Shown piece by piece: positions 24,587 to 33,950 of a stretch of DNA of 64,000 nucleotides. The stretch's first letter is position 1. Each line of letters begins with the position of its first letter. Position numbers and translations under genes: made by a program. Below the pieces are notes generated by a model, which was not told the DNA's origin, made no database searches, and saw nothing but the letters and a program-made list of their open reading frames with translations. The stretch comes from Dyadobacter endophyticus. Lineage in GTDB: Bacteria; Bacteroidota; Bacteroidia; Cytophagales; Spirosomataceae. The stretch is from NCBI RefSeq assembly GCF_014641595.1, contig NZ_BMIA01000001.1:1054001-1118000 (forward strand). The letters are read 5' to 3'.

Positions 24587-25036
24587 ATGAGACAGCAGGA
24601 TTGGTTATTCCCACATGTATTTAGAAAAGTCGGCTGGTTGATCGTGGCCGTATTGTCCATCTTCTTTCTGGTGTTACGCAGTAATGCTGGTCAAGAATAC
24701 TTTGACAGCTATCGAAACGGGCGTGACTATCCGTTGAGTTGGGCTGACTATACAGATATCATTGTCAATGTATTTATAATCGGATTTGCCATTGGGCTAA
24801 TCTTGATTGCATTCTCAAGAGAGAAGCACGAGGACGAAATGATCCAAAAACTCAGATTGCAAGCTTTACAGTGGAGTGTTTACGCCAATTATATCGTGCT
24901 GATTCTTTGTTCTTTACTGTTTTACTGGACCGATTTTTTTAATGTATTGGTTCTCAATATGTACACCGTCTTGTTGGCTTTTATAATAGTCTTTCGCTGG
25001 ACCTTGCACCAGATGAACAAAGAGTCATTATCATGA
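24587..25036 (+). CDS. Integral membrane protein paired with XRE regulator
   Basis: A 149-residue protein with about four membrane helices (VGWLIVAVLSIFFLVL, IIVNVFIIGFAIGLILIAF, YIVLILCSLLFYW, VLVLNMYTVLLAFIIVF) and a conserved cytoplasmic loop SREKHEDEMIQKLRLQALQW. This loop is typical of small membrane proteins encoded just before a short XRE repressor. Its stop overlaps the next start by four bases (ATGA), indicating translational coupling. A regulatory interaction between membrane protein and repressor is plausible; no function is established. Confidence 0.8.
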   Translation: MRQQDWLFPHVFRKVGWLIVAVLSIFFLVLRSNAGQEYFDSYRNGRDYPLSWADYTDIIVNVFIIGFAIGLILIAFSREKHEDEMIQKLRLQALQWSVYANYIVLILCSLLFYWTDFFNVLVLNMYTVLLAFIIVFRWTLHQMNKESLS

Positions 25037-25233
25037 AGAACCGACTTAAGGTTGCACGTGCAGAACACAACATATCGCAGGCTGAATTAGCGGAAAAGGT
25101 TGGAGTAAGCAGGCAAACCATCAATTCGATAGAAGTTGGCAGATACACTCCTTCGGCGGTATTGGCATTGAAAATAGCAAGGGCATTCGGAAAAATGGCC
25201 GAAGAAATATTTCAGCTGGAAGATTCAGACTAG
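25033..25233 (+). CDS. Small XRE-family transcriptional regulator
   Basis: At 66 residues it is almost only a helix-turn-helix: RLKVARAEHNISQAELAEKV, GVSRQTINSIEVGRYTPS, ending ALKIARAFGKMAEEIFQLED. This is the compact YgzD/Cro-like subgroup. It overlaps the preceding membrane gene by four bases and probably represses their shared promoter at 24534-24564, although no palindrome is obvious there. Confidence 0.92.
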   Translation: MKNRLKVARAEHNISQAELAEKVGVSRQTINSIEVGRYTPSAVLALKIARAFGKMAEEIFQLEDSD

Positions 25234-25456
25234 TTATCGCCGAAACCCCAGAACATTGATACCCGGCACATGGCCGAGGTCGATCGTCCCTATTGCTAGA
25301 TTATTTCACCTATTTTATAAAAATCATAATTATATCAATCTATTTTGTTCAAACTCGAAATTAATAGACTGTCGATGCGGAAAACCTTGAAATTTTTATG
25401 AATATGTGGCTAAATTGGGGAGAAGATATTTGGTGGGATCAACGATTTATTTAAAA

Positions 25457-26047
25457 ATGGACGCGCTCGATGAAACTTTTCTGCTGAGAGACATTGCTTT
25501 GGGAGACAGCAAGGCTTTCGATGAGGTATACCATCGCTACTACGGCGAGATACGCCGCTATGTGCTCAAATTCGTCAAATCGGCCGACCACACTGAGGAT
25601 CTTTGCCAGGAAATCTTCCTGAAAGTGTGGGAAAAACGCGAAACGCTGCCCAACCTGCATTCGTTCCGCGCCTACCTTTTCACGGTTTCCAAAAACCGGG
25701 TCCTCGATTTCCTTCGTCACGCTGCTACCGAGCGTTCCGTGCGGGAGGAGGTCATCAGCGCTTCGCTGCAGCACGCGAGCCATGTCGAGGAGGCGCTGCA
25801 ATCGGAAGAATATCAGCATTATCTGCAAAAGGTGCTTCGCGAACTTTCCCCACGCGACCAGGAGGTTTTCCGCCTGTGCCGCGAAATGGAGCATACCTAC
25901 GACGAAGCCGCCGAAGTACTCGGCATCTCCCGCAACGCCATTAAAAAACACATGGTAAAGGCCATCAAGTACATCAAATATTCTGCCTGCAAGAGCTTTG
26001 GACTGTCGTTCAATTCGTTGGTTTTGTGTGGGTTAGTAATTTGGTGA
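25457..26047 (+). CDS. FecI-like ECF sigma factor
   Basis: ATG 25457 (MDALDETFLLRDIALGD) was chosen over a GTG 17 codons upstream because the conserved region begins there. The 196 residues contain sigma region 2 (FDEVYHRYYGEIRRYVLKFV, DHTEDLCQEIFLKVWE) and region 4 (LSPRDQEVFRLCREMEHTYD, AAEVLGISRNAIKKHMVKA), with the hydrophobic C-terminal tail usual in Bacteroidota FecI proteins. The adjacent fecR-like and STN-SusC genes complete a cell-surface signalling system in which the sigma factor switches on the uptake genes. Confidence 0.93.
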   Translation: MDALDETFLLRDIALGDSKAFDEVYHRYYGEIRRYVLKFVKSADHTEDLCQEIFLKVWEKRETLPNLHSFRAYLFTVSKNRVLDFLRHAATERSVREEVISASLQHASHVEEALQSEEYQHYLQKVLRELSPRDQEVFRLCREMEHTYDEAAEVLGISRNAIKKHMVKAIKYIKYSACKSFGLSFNSLVLCGLVIW

Positions 26048-26137
26048 GTATTGAAATTACGATTCTCACAAAAAAAATTACATAGGTGGGTACCCTGTTG
26101 CCCGTCTCGCCCGTCTTCATCATAAATAGCCGGAAAA

Positions 26138-27088
26138 ATGGAAGAAAAGCAATTCCAGGAAATACTCGTAAAGCGTTACCTGGCTAATGCATTGAGCAAA
26201 GAGGAGCTGGACGTTTTCTTTCGATTCCTCGGCGAAGGCAAACTGGATGCGGAACTTCACCGACAGCTCGACGAAGAAAGTGGTTTAGAAAAACGGCCGG
26301 TTCAACCGCTCCGCAGCGGGCGATGGACGGTCCTTTCCCCGACATTCCGCATTGCCGCGTCGGTATTGCTGGTAATAGGCATGGCATACTTCGCCTGGAA
26401 ACATAATACCTTCCAGTTGTTTGCAAACACGGTTTCGGTGGCGACGGGCAAGGGTGAACGAAAAGAAATAAAACTTCCCGATGGCTCGGTGGTGTGGCTC
26501 AATGAATCTAGCAGTATGGAATATCCGGCCCATTTCGAGGCCCACACGCGGAAAGTGACGCTGCTCGACGGCGAGGCGTATTTCGATATAAAAAGAGACG
26601 AATCAAAGCCGTTTTTCGTGGAAGCCTCAGGCACCACAACGCGCGTGTTGGGCACCGCATTCAACATCCGATCGTACCATTTTTTGAAAAGTATATTGGT
26701 AACCGTTACTCGCGGGAAGGTAGAAGTGCAGAAAGCCGAAGGCGGGCCTGACAAGAAGGTACTTTTGCCCAACGAACAGGTGTGCTATGATGTGAGGACC
26801 CGCCAGATCCGGAAAGTGAATGTCAACAGCGTCAACGCGGTGGCGTGGAAGGAAGGCAAGCTATTGTTCGATAATGAGAGCTTCGCCAACGTGATTGCTA
26901 TTCTTGAAAATAAATTTGATGTAAAGATCCAGGCGGAAGGATCGATACGGGAATATCATATGTCTGCCGAATTTGCCTCAACCGACTCCCTCCCTCGCAT
27001 ACTCGATCTACTATCCCTCGCCAACAACCTCGAATACCGCATTGAAAACAACCTGATAACGCTTGTCCCCAAAAAAAGACCCATTTGA
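26138..27088 (+). CDS. FecR-family anti-sigma factor
   Basis: The 316-residue protein has a cytoplasmic N-terminal segment that would hold the sigma factor (QFQEILVKRYLANALSKEEL), one membrane helix at about residues 70-88 (FRIAASVLLVIGMAYFAW), a periplasmic FecR domain (TGKGERKEIKLPDGSVVWLN, YFDIKRDESKPFFVEASGT, VLGTAFNIRSY) and a C-terminal DUF4974 domain. The DUF4974 domain would contact the STN domain of the outer-membrane receptor encoded next. The gap to the sigma gene is 90 bases. Confidence 0.93.
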   Translation: MEEKQFQEILVKRYLANALSKEELDVFFRFLGEGKLDAELHRQLDEESGLEKRPVQPLRSGRWTVLSPTFRIAASVLLVIGMAYFAWKHNTFQLFANTVSVATGKGERKEIKLPDGSVVWLNESSSMEYPAHFEAHTRKVTLLDGEAYFDIKRDESKPFFVEASGTTTRVLGTAFNIRSYHFLKSILVTVTRGKVEVQKAEGGPDKKVLLPNEQVCYDVRTRQIRKVNVNSVNAVAWKEGKLLFDNESFANVIAILENKFDVKIQAEGSIREYHMSAEFASTDSLPRILDLLSLANNLEYRIENNLITLVPKKRPI

Positions 27089-27259
27089 ACCGGGCGCCTA
27101 TGTAACGAACGATCGCCCTTCGACGTAAAAAATCCGGCAAGCCGAAGCCCGCCGGACTATGTGATAGTGAAAATCAGAACGTAACGCCAATCACTGACTG
27201 ATCTTGCTATCCGGAAGCTGGAATTAATGTTTCACGATTATCCCAACTCATTCAAAGGT

Positions 27260-30200
27260 ATGAAAAATTGTACCAGAAGTTTACTGTCCATACACAAATG
27301 GACACGCCTGACCGCGCTCTCCCTGTTTTGCGCGCTGCTGGTGACGATGCCTTCCGCCCGAGCGGAAAGAGACGTCAAGCAGAGCCTTCAGGAAGTGACG
27401 ATCGACCTGACCCTACACGACAGGAGCCTGAAAGAGGCATTCAACCTGATTAAGAAAAAGACCGGCTTCAAATTTGTGTACAATGAGGAACTCGTGGCCC
27501 CTTACCGGGTCAATATCGCGGTGAGCCACAAGCCGGTGGACGCGGTGCTCGACGAGTTGCTCGGCCCGACCCGCCTCGATTACCGGGAGCAGCGGGGCAC
27601 AGTGGTAATCGTTGAAAAAGAGGCGAAAACCACCGGCCAGATCCAGAAAACGGAAATCCTGCTCGCGTCGCTCGTACGCCCCGCGGACCGCGAAATAGCT
27701 GGCGTAGTGACTGACAACGACAATGGCGAGGCATTACCGGGCGTGGCGGTGCTCGTGAAAGGCACTTCCACCGGCACTATCACCGACATGAATGGCAAGT
27801 ACACGATCAAGGTGTCGGACTCGGGTGCGCCTGTGCTCGTGTTCTCGTACGTGGGCTACGTGGCGCAAGAGGTGGCGGTAGGTAGCCAGTCGGCGGTCAG
27901 TATCAAGCTGGCGAGTAGTACCAAGCAGTTGAACGAGTTGATGGTCGTGGGGTACGGCACGCAATCCAAGGAGGAGTTTACCGGCTCGGCGGCGCGGGTG
28001 ACGGGGGATAAATTGAAGGATATGCCGGTGCAGAGTTTCGACCAGGGACTGGCTGGCCGCGCTACGGGCGTGAGCATCGGTCAGCCCAACGGCGTGCTCA
28101 ACAACCCGCCCGTGATCCGCATCCGGGGTGTTAACTCGATCTCTCTCAGCTCGTTCCCGTTGATCGTTGTGGATGGCATCCCCATTAATACCGGTGACGT
28201 TTCGGCCAACACCACGGTAGCCAACAACCCGCTGGGCGACATCAACCCCGCCGATATCGAATCGATAGACGTGCTGAAAGATGCCGCCTCGACTTCCATT
28301 TACGGCTCCCGCGCGGCTGCGGGCGTGCTCCTGATCACTACCAAAAGTGGTAAAACCGGCAAGGCCAAAGTAACCTACGAAGGCTGGACTGGCATGACCA
28401 AAGCCACGCGACTGCCCAAAATGCTCGACGCGCAGCAGTTTATGGATATTAAGAATGAAGGTGTAATGAATGCCAAAATCCTGGGCGGTAATGCGAATAA
28501 CGATGCGGTAGCCTCGGCACTTTTCTTCCCGATTATCCAGGAAGATGGCTCCATTGTGAATACCAACTGGTACGATAAGGTGTACCAGACCGGCGTTTCC
28601 CAAAACCACAGCATCAGCGTTTCGGGTGGTTCGGAATCGACGAAATACTACTTTTCTACGAATTACAGCAACCAGAAAGGCATACTGAAAACCAATCAGT
28701 TTACCCGCAAGGCGGCCCGTTTCAATATCGATCACAAGCTCAACTCGTGGCTATCATTTTCGGGAAATATCAATTATAACACAAGCCTGAATGCCTCGCC
28801 CAATACGGGTTCGCTGAGCGGTAATGCGTTCGGTTTGGTGGGATCGGCCCGGCTTGCCTGGCTTTCGGCACCGAACGTGTACGCCGTCAACCCCGACGGC
28901 TCCTATAATGTGAGTACCTCCAACACATTAGGCATGGGCAACAACAAAGTGGCCAGCAACTTTTACAACCCCGTGCCCCTGCTCGATTTGAACAAATACA
29001 CCTCCGAAAACGACCGCATTATCGCCAATTTTGGCACTACTGTGAAGATTTTCAAAGGTTTGCAATACAAAATGAGCTATGCTATGGACCGCCTGAAAGT
29101 CGAGAACGTGAGCTTCAACAGCCCCGTGCACGGACCCGGAAACTCTACCAACGGCAGCGCTACCAACAGCAGCAGGCTCATCGGTAACTGGAACTGGACC
29201 AACACATTGAATTACCAGACTACCATCGCCACCAATCACAACCTCTCCGTGCTGGCAGGTTATGATGTGCAGAAATTCGAAACAACCGCCTGGGGCGCTA
29301 CCCGCACGCAGCTTTCGGACCCATTCTTCGACGAGTTCCAGGGAAGTTACGGACAAATCTCGCCCACAGCCAATGTGATGACCGAGAGTGCATTGGCATC
29401 GGTGTTCTCGCGCTTCACCTATGATTTCAGTAAAAAGTACTTTTTCACACTCAATTACCGCCGAGACGGAAACTCGGCGCTCGGTAGTGGCAAAAAGTAC
29501 GGCAATTTCGGCGGAGTCTCGGCCGGATGGAGCATTTCGGAAGAGGAGTTTTACAAACATTCCAAACTGGCGGACGTGATGAGCAGCGTGAAATTCCGCG
29601 CAAGTTGGGGACGCGTGGGCAACTCGGGCGTAAGCGCCTACGGCTCGCTTGCATTGTACGAGTCGGGCCTGTATGGGGCCGTGCCTACGTGGAATTTCAG
29701 CCAGGGCGGCAACCCCGATCTGGGTTGGGAAACCAGCAACCAGACCAACGTGGGTGCCGACGTCAGCTTCCTTAACGACCGGATTACCCTCGAAGCCACT
29801 TACTATGCCAACAGCGTCAACGGGCTGATCCTCAATGTACCGCAATCGCCTTCGAAGGGGATTCCGGGCGATGCGATATTCATGAACATCGGCGCAATGT
29901 ATAACCACGGCGTCGAGCTCGGCGTGAATGCTAATATTATCCGCAGGGGCAAGCTGAGCTGGAATGCGAGCCTCAATTTTACGCATAACAAAAACAAGGT
30001 TACCGAGCTCTACGGACAGGGAACGGAGCTTGTGGGGACCACTTCCACAGCGGCAGAGGCGACCAACATTACCCGCGTCGGCTATTCGGTAGGTAGCTTG
30101 TATGGGGCAAAAACCGACGGTGTGAACCCTGAAAACGGCCAGCGTATCTTCATCAACAAGGCAGGCGACCGTGTGCAGTATAGCCACGTGGTACCTGCGG

Positions 30201-30787
30201 GTGGCAGCCGCTGGACTTACCTGGACGGCTCTCCCGCACCTGCCATCGCGGTGGACGATTACTATCTGCTAGGCAATGCGCTGCCGACCTATTACGGCGG
30301 GTTCATCAATAATGTGAAGTACGGACAATGGGATTTGGGCATGAACTTCACTTATTCCGGCGGCAACCTCGTAATGAACGGCACCAAAGGCACCTGGCGC
30401 GACCAGCGTTTCTGGAACAACACCACCGAGGTGCTCGACCGCTGGACCACGCCCGGACAGGTAACCAACATCCCGCGCGTCGTGTACGGCGACCTGCTTT
30501 CGAACGGCTCGTCGTGGCCAATCTCCGAGAATGCCGAGAAGGGCGATTTCCTGAGGTTGCAGTCGGTGTCGCTGGGTTACCGTGTGCCGGGGACGATCCT
30601 GAGCAGACTGGGGCTAAGTTCGGTGCGGTTATATGCACAGGTTTTCAATGCATTTATCCTCACCAAATACACCGGTACCGATCCTGAGATTTCGGTCAAT
30701 GGTAATTCTAATACGACTCCGGGGGTTGAGAAAAACTCCATTCCGCAGGGCCGCACTTTCACATTTGGTTTAAATCTCGGTTTCTGA
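27260..30787 (+). CDS. SusC/RagA-family TonB-dependent receptor with STN signalling domain
   Basis: ATG 27260 (MKNCTRSLLSIHKWTRL) gives a signal peptide cleaved near PSARA; ATG 27227 would add 11 residues. After the signal comes an STN domain (IDLTLHDRSLKEAFNLIKKK, residues about 45-120), then a carboxypeptidase-D-like plug extension (DNGEALPGVAVLVKGTSTG), the TonB plug (ADIESIDVLKDAASTSIYGS) and a 22-strand barrel ending GRTFTFGLNLGF. At 1175 residues it is typical. It forms the outer-membrane channel with the SusD protein encoded 2 bases downstream and, through STN, signals to FecR. The substrate is probably what the M20 hydrolases process. Confidence 0.95.
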   Translation: MKNCTRSLLSIHKWTRLTALSLFCALLVTMPSARAERDVKQSLQEVTIDLTLHDRSLKEAFNLIKKKTGFKFVYNEELVAPYRVNIAVSHKPVDAVLDELLGPTRLDYREQRGTVVIVEKEAKTTGQIQKTEILLASLVRPADREIAGVVTDNDNGEALPGVAVLVKGTSTGTITDMNGKYTIKVSDSGAPVLVFSYVGYVAQEVAVGSQSAVSIKLASSTKQLNELMVVGYGTQSKEEFTGSAARVTGDKLKDMPVQSFDQGLAGRATGVSIGQPNGVLNNPPVIRIRGVNSISLSSFPLIVVDGIPINTGDVSANTTVANNPLGDINPADIESIDVLKDAASTSIYGSRAAAGVLLITTKSGKTGKAKVTYEGWTGMTKATRLPKMLDAQQFMDIKNEGVMNAKILGGNANNDAVASALFFPIIQEDGSIVNTNWYDKVYQTGVSQNHSISVSGGSESTKYYFSTNYSNQKGILKTNQFTRKAARFNIDHKLNSWLSFSGNINYNTSLNASPNTGSLSGNAFGLVGSARLAWLSAPNVYAVNPDGSYNVSTSNTLGMGNNKVASNFYNPVPLLDLNKYTSENDRIIANFGTTVKIFKGLQYKMSYAMDRLKVENVSFNSPVHGPGNSTNGSATNSSRLIGNWNWTNTLNYQTTIATNHNLSVLAGYDVQKFETTAWGATRTQLSDPFFDEFQGSYGQISPTANVMTESALASVFSRFTYDFSKKYFFTLNYRRDGNSALGSGKKYGNFGGVSAGWSISEEEFYKHSKLADVMSSVKFRASWGRVGNSGVSAYGSLALYESGLYGAVPTWNFSQGGNPDLGWETSNQTNVGADVSFLNDRITLEATYYANSVNGLILNVPQSPSKGIPGDAIFMNIGAMYNHGVELGVNANIIRRGKLSWNASLNFTHNKNKVTELYGQGTELVGTTSTAAEATNITRVGYSVGSLYGAKTDGVNPENGQRIFINKAGDRVQYSHVVPAGGSRWTYLDGSPAPAIAVDDYYLLGNALPTYYGGFINNVKYGQWDLGMNFTYSGGNLVMNGTKGTWRDQRFWNNTTEVLDRWTTPGQVTNIPRVVYGDLLSNGSSWPISENAEKGDFLRLQSVSLGYRVPGTILSRLGLSSVRLYAQVFNAFILTKYTGTDPEISVNGNSNTTPGVEKNSIPQGRTFTFGLNLGF

Positions 30788-30789
30788 TC

Positions 30790-32268
30790 ATGAAAAACAT
30801 ACTCAAAAACACTCCTATGAAGCCCGCAAATACCCTGCTGTTCCGGCTGATCTGCGTGGCATTGCCCATGACGGGCCTTATGACCTCATGCGACGAAAAG
30901 GAACTGCTGAACCCGGTGCCTAACATTGCCTTGCAGGACGCCTACATTTTCGACACGCCCGCCCGTGTGCTGGGGCAGGTGAATGGTTTGTATGGTGCAA
31001 TGAAAATCGGTAGCCTGTATGGCGGGCGTTACCTCATGCTCGCCGATATCCGTGGCGAGGAGTTCATCAACCGCACGCAGAATGTATTTACCGGCTACGA
31101 CGCGTGGAGCCACACCGTAACGTCGGGCTCGAACGACGCTTCTTCCGCCTGGGGAACTTCGTATACGGCCATCAATTCGGCCAACTTGCTGATCGACGGC
31201 CTGCCGAAGCATCCCGACGTTGTGGATGCGGCCACAGCCGCGCAGTATGTGGCAGAGGCGAAATTTGTGCGTGCATTTTGCTATTTCGGGCTTATTACCC
31301 GTTATGCCCAGCCATTTGTGAAGGACAAAGGAGCTTCTCCCGGCATTCCACTGCGCTTGCAGGGCGAAAGTACGCCGGCCAACAACGACCTCGCCCGCAG
31401 CACGGTGGCGGAGGTGTATGCACAAATCCTGAAAGACCTCGACGAGGCCGAAGCCGGATTGCCCGTCAACTATTCGACAGCCTTGCTGAATACCACCCGC
31501 GCCCATAAAAATACGGCTATTGCCATGAAAACGAGGGTGTATCTGACCATGGGCGACTATGCTAAAACGGTCACGGAAGCGAAGAAGATTGTTTCCGATG
31601 CAACGCCGTTCAGTGCCCCGACGGGCGTGAAACACCAGTTGCAACAGAATATTACCACCGTGTTTTTTACGGATTACACGACCACCGAGTCGATCTTCTC
31701 GATGCCGATGACCGCCCTGAACCTGGTAAGCGGCCAGAATTCGCTCGCCTACGAGTATAACCTCAATTTGGAATACAACCTCAACCCGACCGGCATTTTA
31801 GGAGAACCGACCTGGCCGGCTACCGACGTCCGGAAATCCGCATTCACGCGGGTAGCGGGCGGGCTTACGTATTTGAAAAAATACAACCAAACCAACCCGA
31901 CCATTGATTACGTGCCGTTGCTCCGCTATTCGGAGGTGCTGCTGAACTATGCCGAGGCCCTCGCCAAAACCGGCGACTTGGCCAAATCGGCAGAACTGCT
32001 GAAAGCCGTACGCTTGCGCTCGGATGCTACCTATGCATTCCCGGCGGCCGATATTGCCACGGCCGAGGCATTGGTGAAAACGATCTGGATCGAACGACGC
32101 ATCGAGTTTCTGGGAGAAGGCCTGCGTTCGAACGATCTCCTGCGGAATATGCTCACGATCCCGGCCAAAGGCAGCGGAGGGCTGTCGGCGCCGGCCATCG
32201 CCCCCGCCCAGCCCGAGTACATTTTCCCGATCCCGAATGCAGAACTGTCAACTAACAAACTGATCTAG
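30790..32268 (+). CDS. SusD/RagB-family substrate-binding lipoprotein
   Basis: The 492-residue product has a lipoprotein signal with lipobox LMTSC (cysteine about residue 34) and the tetratricopeptide-like SusD fold: TAINSANLLIDGLPKHPDV, AAQYVAEAKFVRAFCYFGLI, VPLLRYSEVLLNYAEALAKT, and the C-terminal IWIERRIEFLGEGLRSNDLL with YIFPIPNAEL. It forms the lid of the SusC channel and binds substrate at the cell surface. It begins 2 bases after the SusC stop and is followed by the hydrolase genes 2 bases later, so it is one transcript. Confidence 0.95.
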   Translation: MKNILKNTPMKPANTLLFRLICVALPMTGLMTSCDEKELLNPVPNIALQDAYIFDTPARVLGQVNGLYGAMKIGSLYGGRYLMLADIRGEEFINRTQNVFTGYDAWSHTVTSGSNDASSAWGTSYTAINSANLLIDGLPKHPDVVDAATAAQYVAEAKFVRAFCYFGLITRYAQPFVKDKGASPGIPLRLQGESTPANNDLARSTVAEVYAQILKDLDEAEAGLPVNYSTALLNTTRAHKNTAIAMKTRVYLTMGDYAKTVTEAKKIVSDATPFSAPTGVKHQLQQNITTVFFTDYTTTESIFSMPMTALNLVSGQNSLAYEYNLNLEYNLNPTGILGEPTWPATDVRKSAFTRVAGGLTYLKKYNQTNPTIDYVPLLRYSEVLLNYAEALAKTGDLAKSAELLKAVRLRSDATYAFPAADIATAEALVKTIWIERRIEFLGEGLRSNDLLRNMLTIPAKGSGGLSAPAIAPAQPEYIFPIPNAELSTNKLI

Positions 32269-32270
32269 GT

Positions 32271-33926
32271 ATGAGAAAATATAGATTCAAGTGGCTGGCG
32301 GTGCTAGCCCTGCTCCCCGGCCTCGCGAGCGCGCAGGTGAAACTCACTCCCGCGAAAGTCGACGCGCTCAAAACCGAGCTGGCGAAGGACATCGACGGCC
32401 AGAAGAAGTTTACGCAGGAAATGGTCGATATGATTTTCAGCTTCGGCGAGCTGGGTTTTCAGGAAGTGGAAACCTCCAAGTACCTGACGGATATTCTCCA
32501 AAAGAACGGATTTACAGTCGAAAAAGGCATCTCAGGCATTCCTACCGCCTGGACAGCCAAGTGGGGCTCAGGAAAACCGGTGATCGCCGTTGGTAGCGAC
32601 ATCGATTGCATTCCAAAGGCATCGCAAAAGCCGGGCGTTGCCTATCACGACCCGATCATCGAAGGCGCCCCCGGTCACGGTGAAGGCCATAACTCCGGCC
32701 AGCCGCTGAATGTGACGGCCGTCCTGGCATTGAAAAAGATCATGGAGCGCGAGAAGATACCGGGCACGATTATGCTCTGGCCGGGTGTGGCGGAGGAACA
32801 GCTCGCTACCAAGGCCTATTTTGTCCGTGATGGCTATTTCAAAGATGTGGACGCCTGTATTTTCACCCACGTAAGCAGCAACCTGGGCACTTCGTACGGC
32901 GATGGCGGCGGTAATGGCATGATCTCCGTCCGTTTCGATTTCGAAGGCCAGGCCTCGCACGCTGGCGGCGCGCCCTGGCGCGGAAAGAGCGCATTGGACG
33001 CCGTGGAGCTGATGAATATCGGTTGGAACTATCACCGCGAGCACATGGAAACCACCCAGCGTTCGCATTATGTGATCACCGACGGTGGCGACCAGCCCAA
33101 TGTGGTACCTTCCAAAGCGTCGGTGTGGTACTACTTCCGTGAGCGCAGCTATCCGAAGATCACGCAGATGCATAAAGACGGCATCCGCATTGCCGAAGCG
33201 GCCGCAAAAATGACCGAGACGAAAATGTCATACGAAGTACTCGGTAGCGCCTGGCCGGGGCATATGAACCAGCCCATTGCCGAAGCGATGTATGAGAATA
33301 TCAAGGGCGTTGGCCTGCCACAATGGAGCGAGGAAGATCAAAAACTGGCACGCGCATTACAGAAAGAAGTGGGAAGCCCTGCTACCGGTTTTGGAGGCGA
33401 GCCCGCAAACGACGGCCTGAGCACTTCGCTGAGCCAGTTGAGAAAACCGATGGCAACGGCGTCATCGGGAGGAGGAGGGTCGGATGATATTGCGGACATT
33501 TCCTGGAATTTGCCGACAATTGTCCTGGGGTATCCGGCCAATATTCCCGGGTTGCCCGGTCATCACTGGGCCAACGCCATTGCCATGGCGACGCCTATTG
33601 CGCACAAAGGCGTTACCGCCGGGGCAAAAGCGGAGGCGATGACGCTCCTCGATCTGTTTGTAAAACCCGAAATCCTGACCAATGCCTGGAAGTATTTCAA
33701 TGAGGTACAAACCAAGGATACCAAATACACGGCCCTCATCTCCAAAACCGATAAACCGGCTGTTCACCTTAACCAGAAGATCATGGAGCAGTACCGCCCG
33801 GAAATGAAGAAATTTTATTACGATCCCGCCAAATATCCGACCTATCTCGAACAGTTAGGTATTAAATACCCGACGGTCCGCGCGTTGGTACCCGGCGATG
33901 GAAAGAGTTCAGGGACAGGGAAATAG
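32271..33926 (+). CDS. Secreted M20-family amidohydrolase (AbgB-like), copy 1
   Basis: The 551-residue protein has a signal peptide (WLAVLALLPGLASAQ) and an M20 peptidase core resembling p-aminobenzoyl-glutamate hydrolase subunit B: AVGSDIDCIPKASQKPGVAY, GAPGHGEGHNSG (metal ligands), WPGVAEEQ (acidic pair), the dimerisation segment QASHAGGAPWRGKSALDAVE, GGDQPNVVPSKASVWYYFRE, and a late SDDIADISWNLP with PGHHWANA. Enzymes of this group hydrolyse amide bonds of N-acyl amino acids or aminobenzoyl-glutamate-like compounds using two metal ions. The export signal puts the reaction in the periplasm, just behind the SusCD channel. The substrate is not determined. Confidence 0.9.
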   Translation: MRKYRFKWLAVLALLPGLASAQVKLTPAKVDALKTELAKDIDGQKKFTQEMVDMIFSFGELGFQEVETSKYLTDILQKNGFTVEKGISGIPTAWTAKWGSGKPVIAVGSDIDCIPKASQKPGVAYHDPIIEGAPGHGEGHNSGQPLNVTAVLALKKIMEREKIPGTIMLWPGVAEEQLATKAYFVRDGYFKDVDACIFTHVSSNLGTSYGDGGGNGMISVRFDFEGQASHAGGAPWRGKSALDAVELMNIGWNYHREHMETTQRSHYVITDGGDQPNVVPSKASVWYYFRERSYPKITQMHKDGIRIAEAAAKMTETKMSYEVLGSAWPGHMNQPIAEAMYENIKGVGLPQWSEEDQKLARALQKEVGSPATGFGGEPANDGLSTSLSQLRKPMATASSGGGGSDDIADISWNLPTIVLGYPANIPGLPGHHWANAIAMATPIAHKGVTAGAKAEAMTLLDLFVKPEILTNAWKYFNEVQTKDTKYTALISKTDKPAVHLNQKIMEQYRPEMKKFYYDPAKYPTYLEQLGIKYPTVRALVPGDGKSSGTGK

Positions 33927-33950
33927 GCTGATATATAAACAATTCTAAAT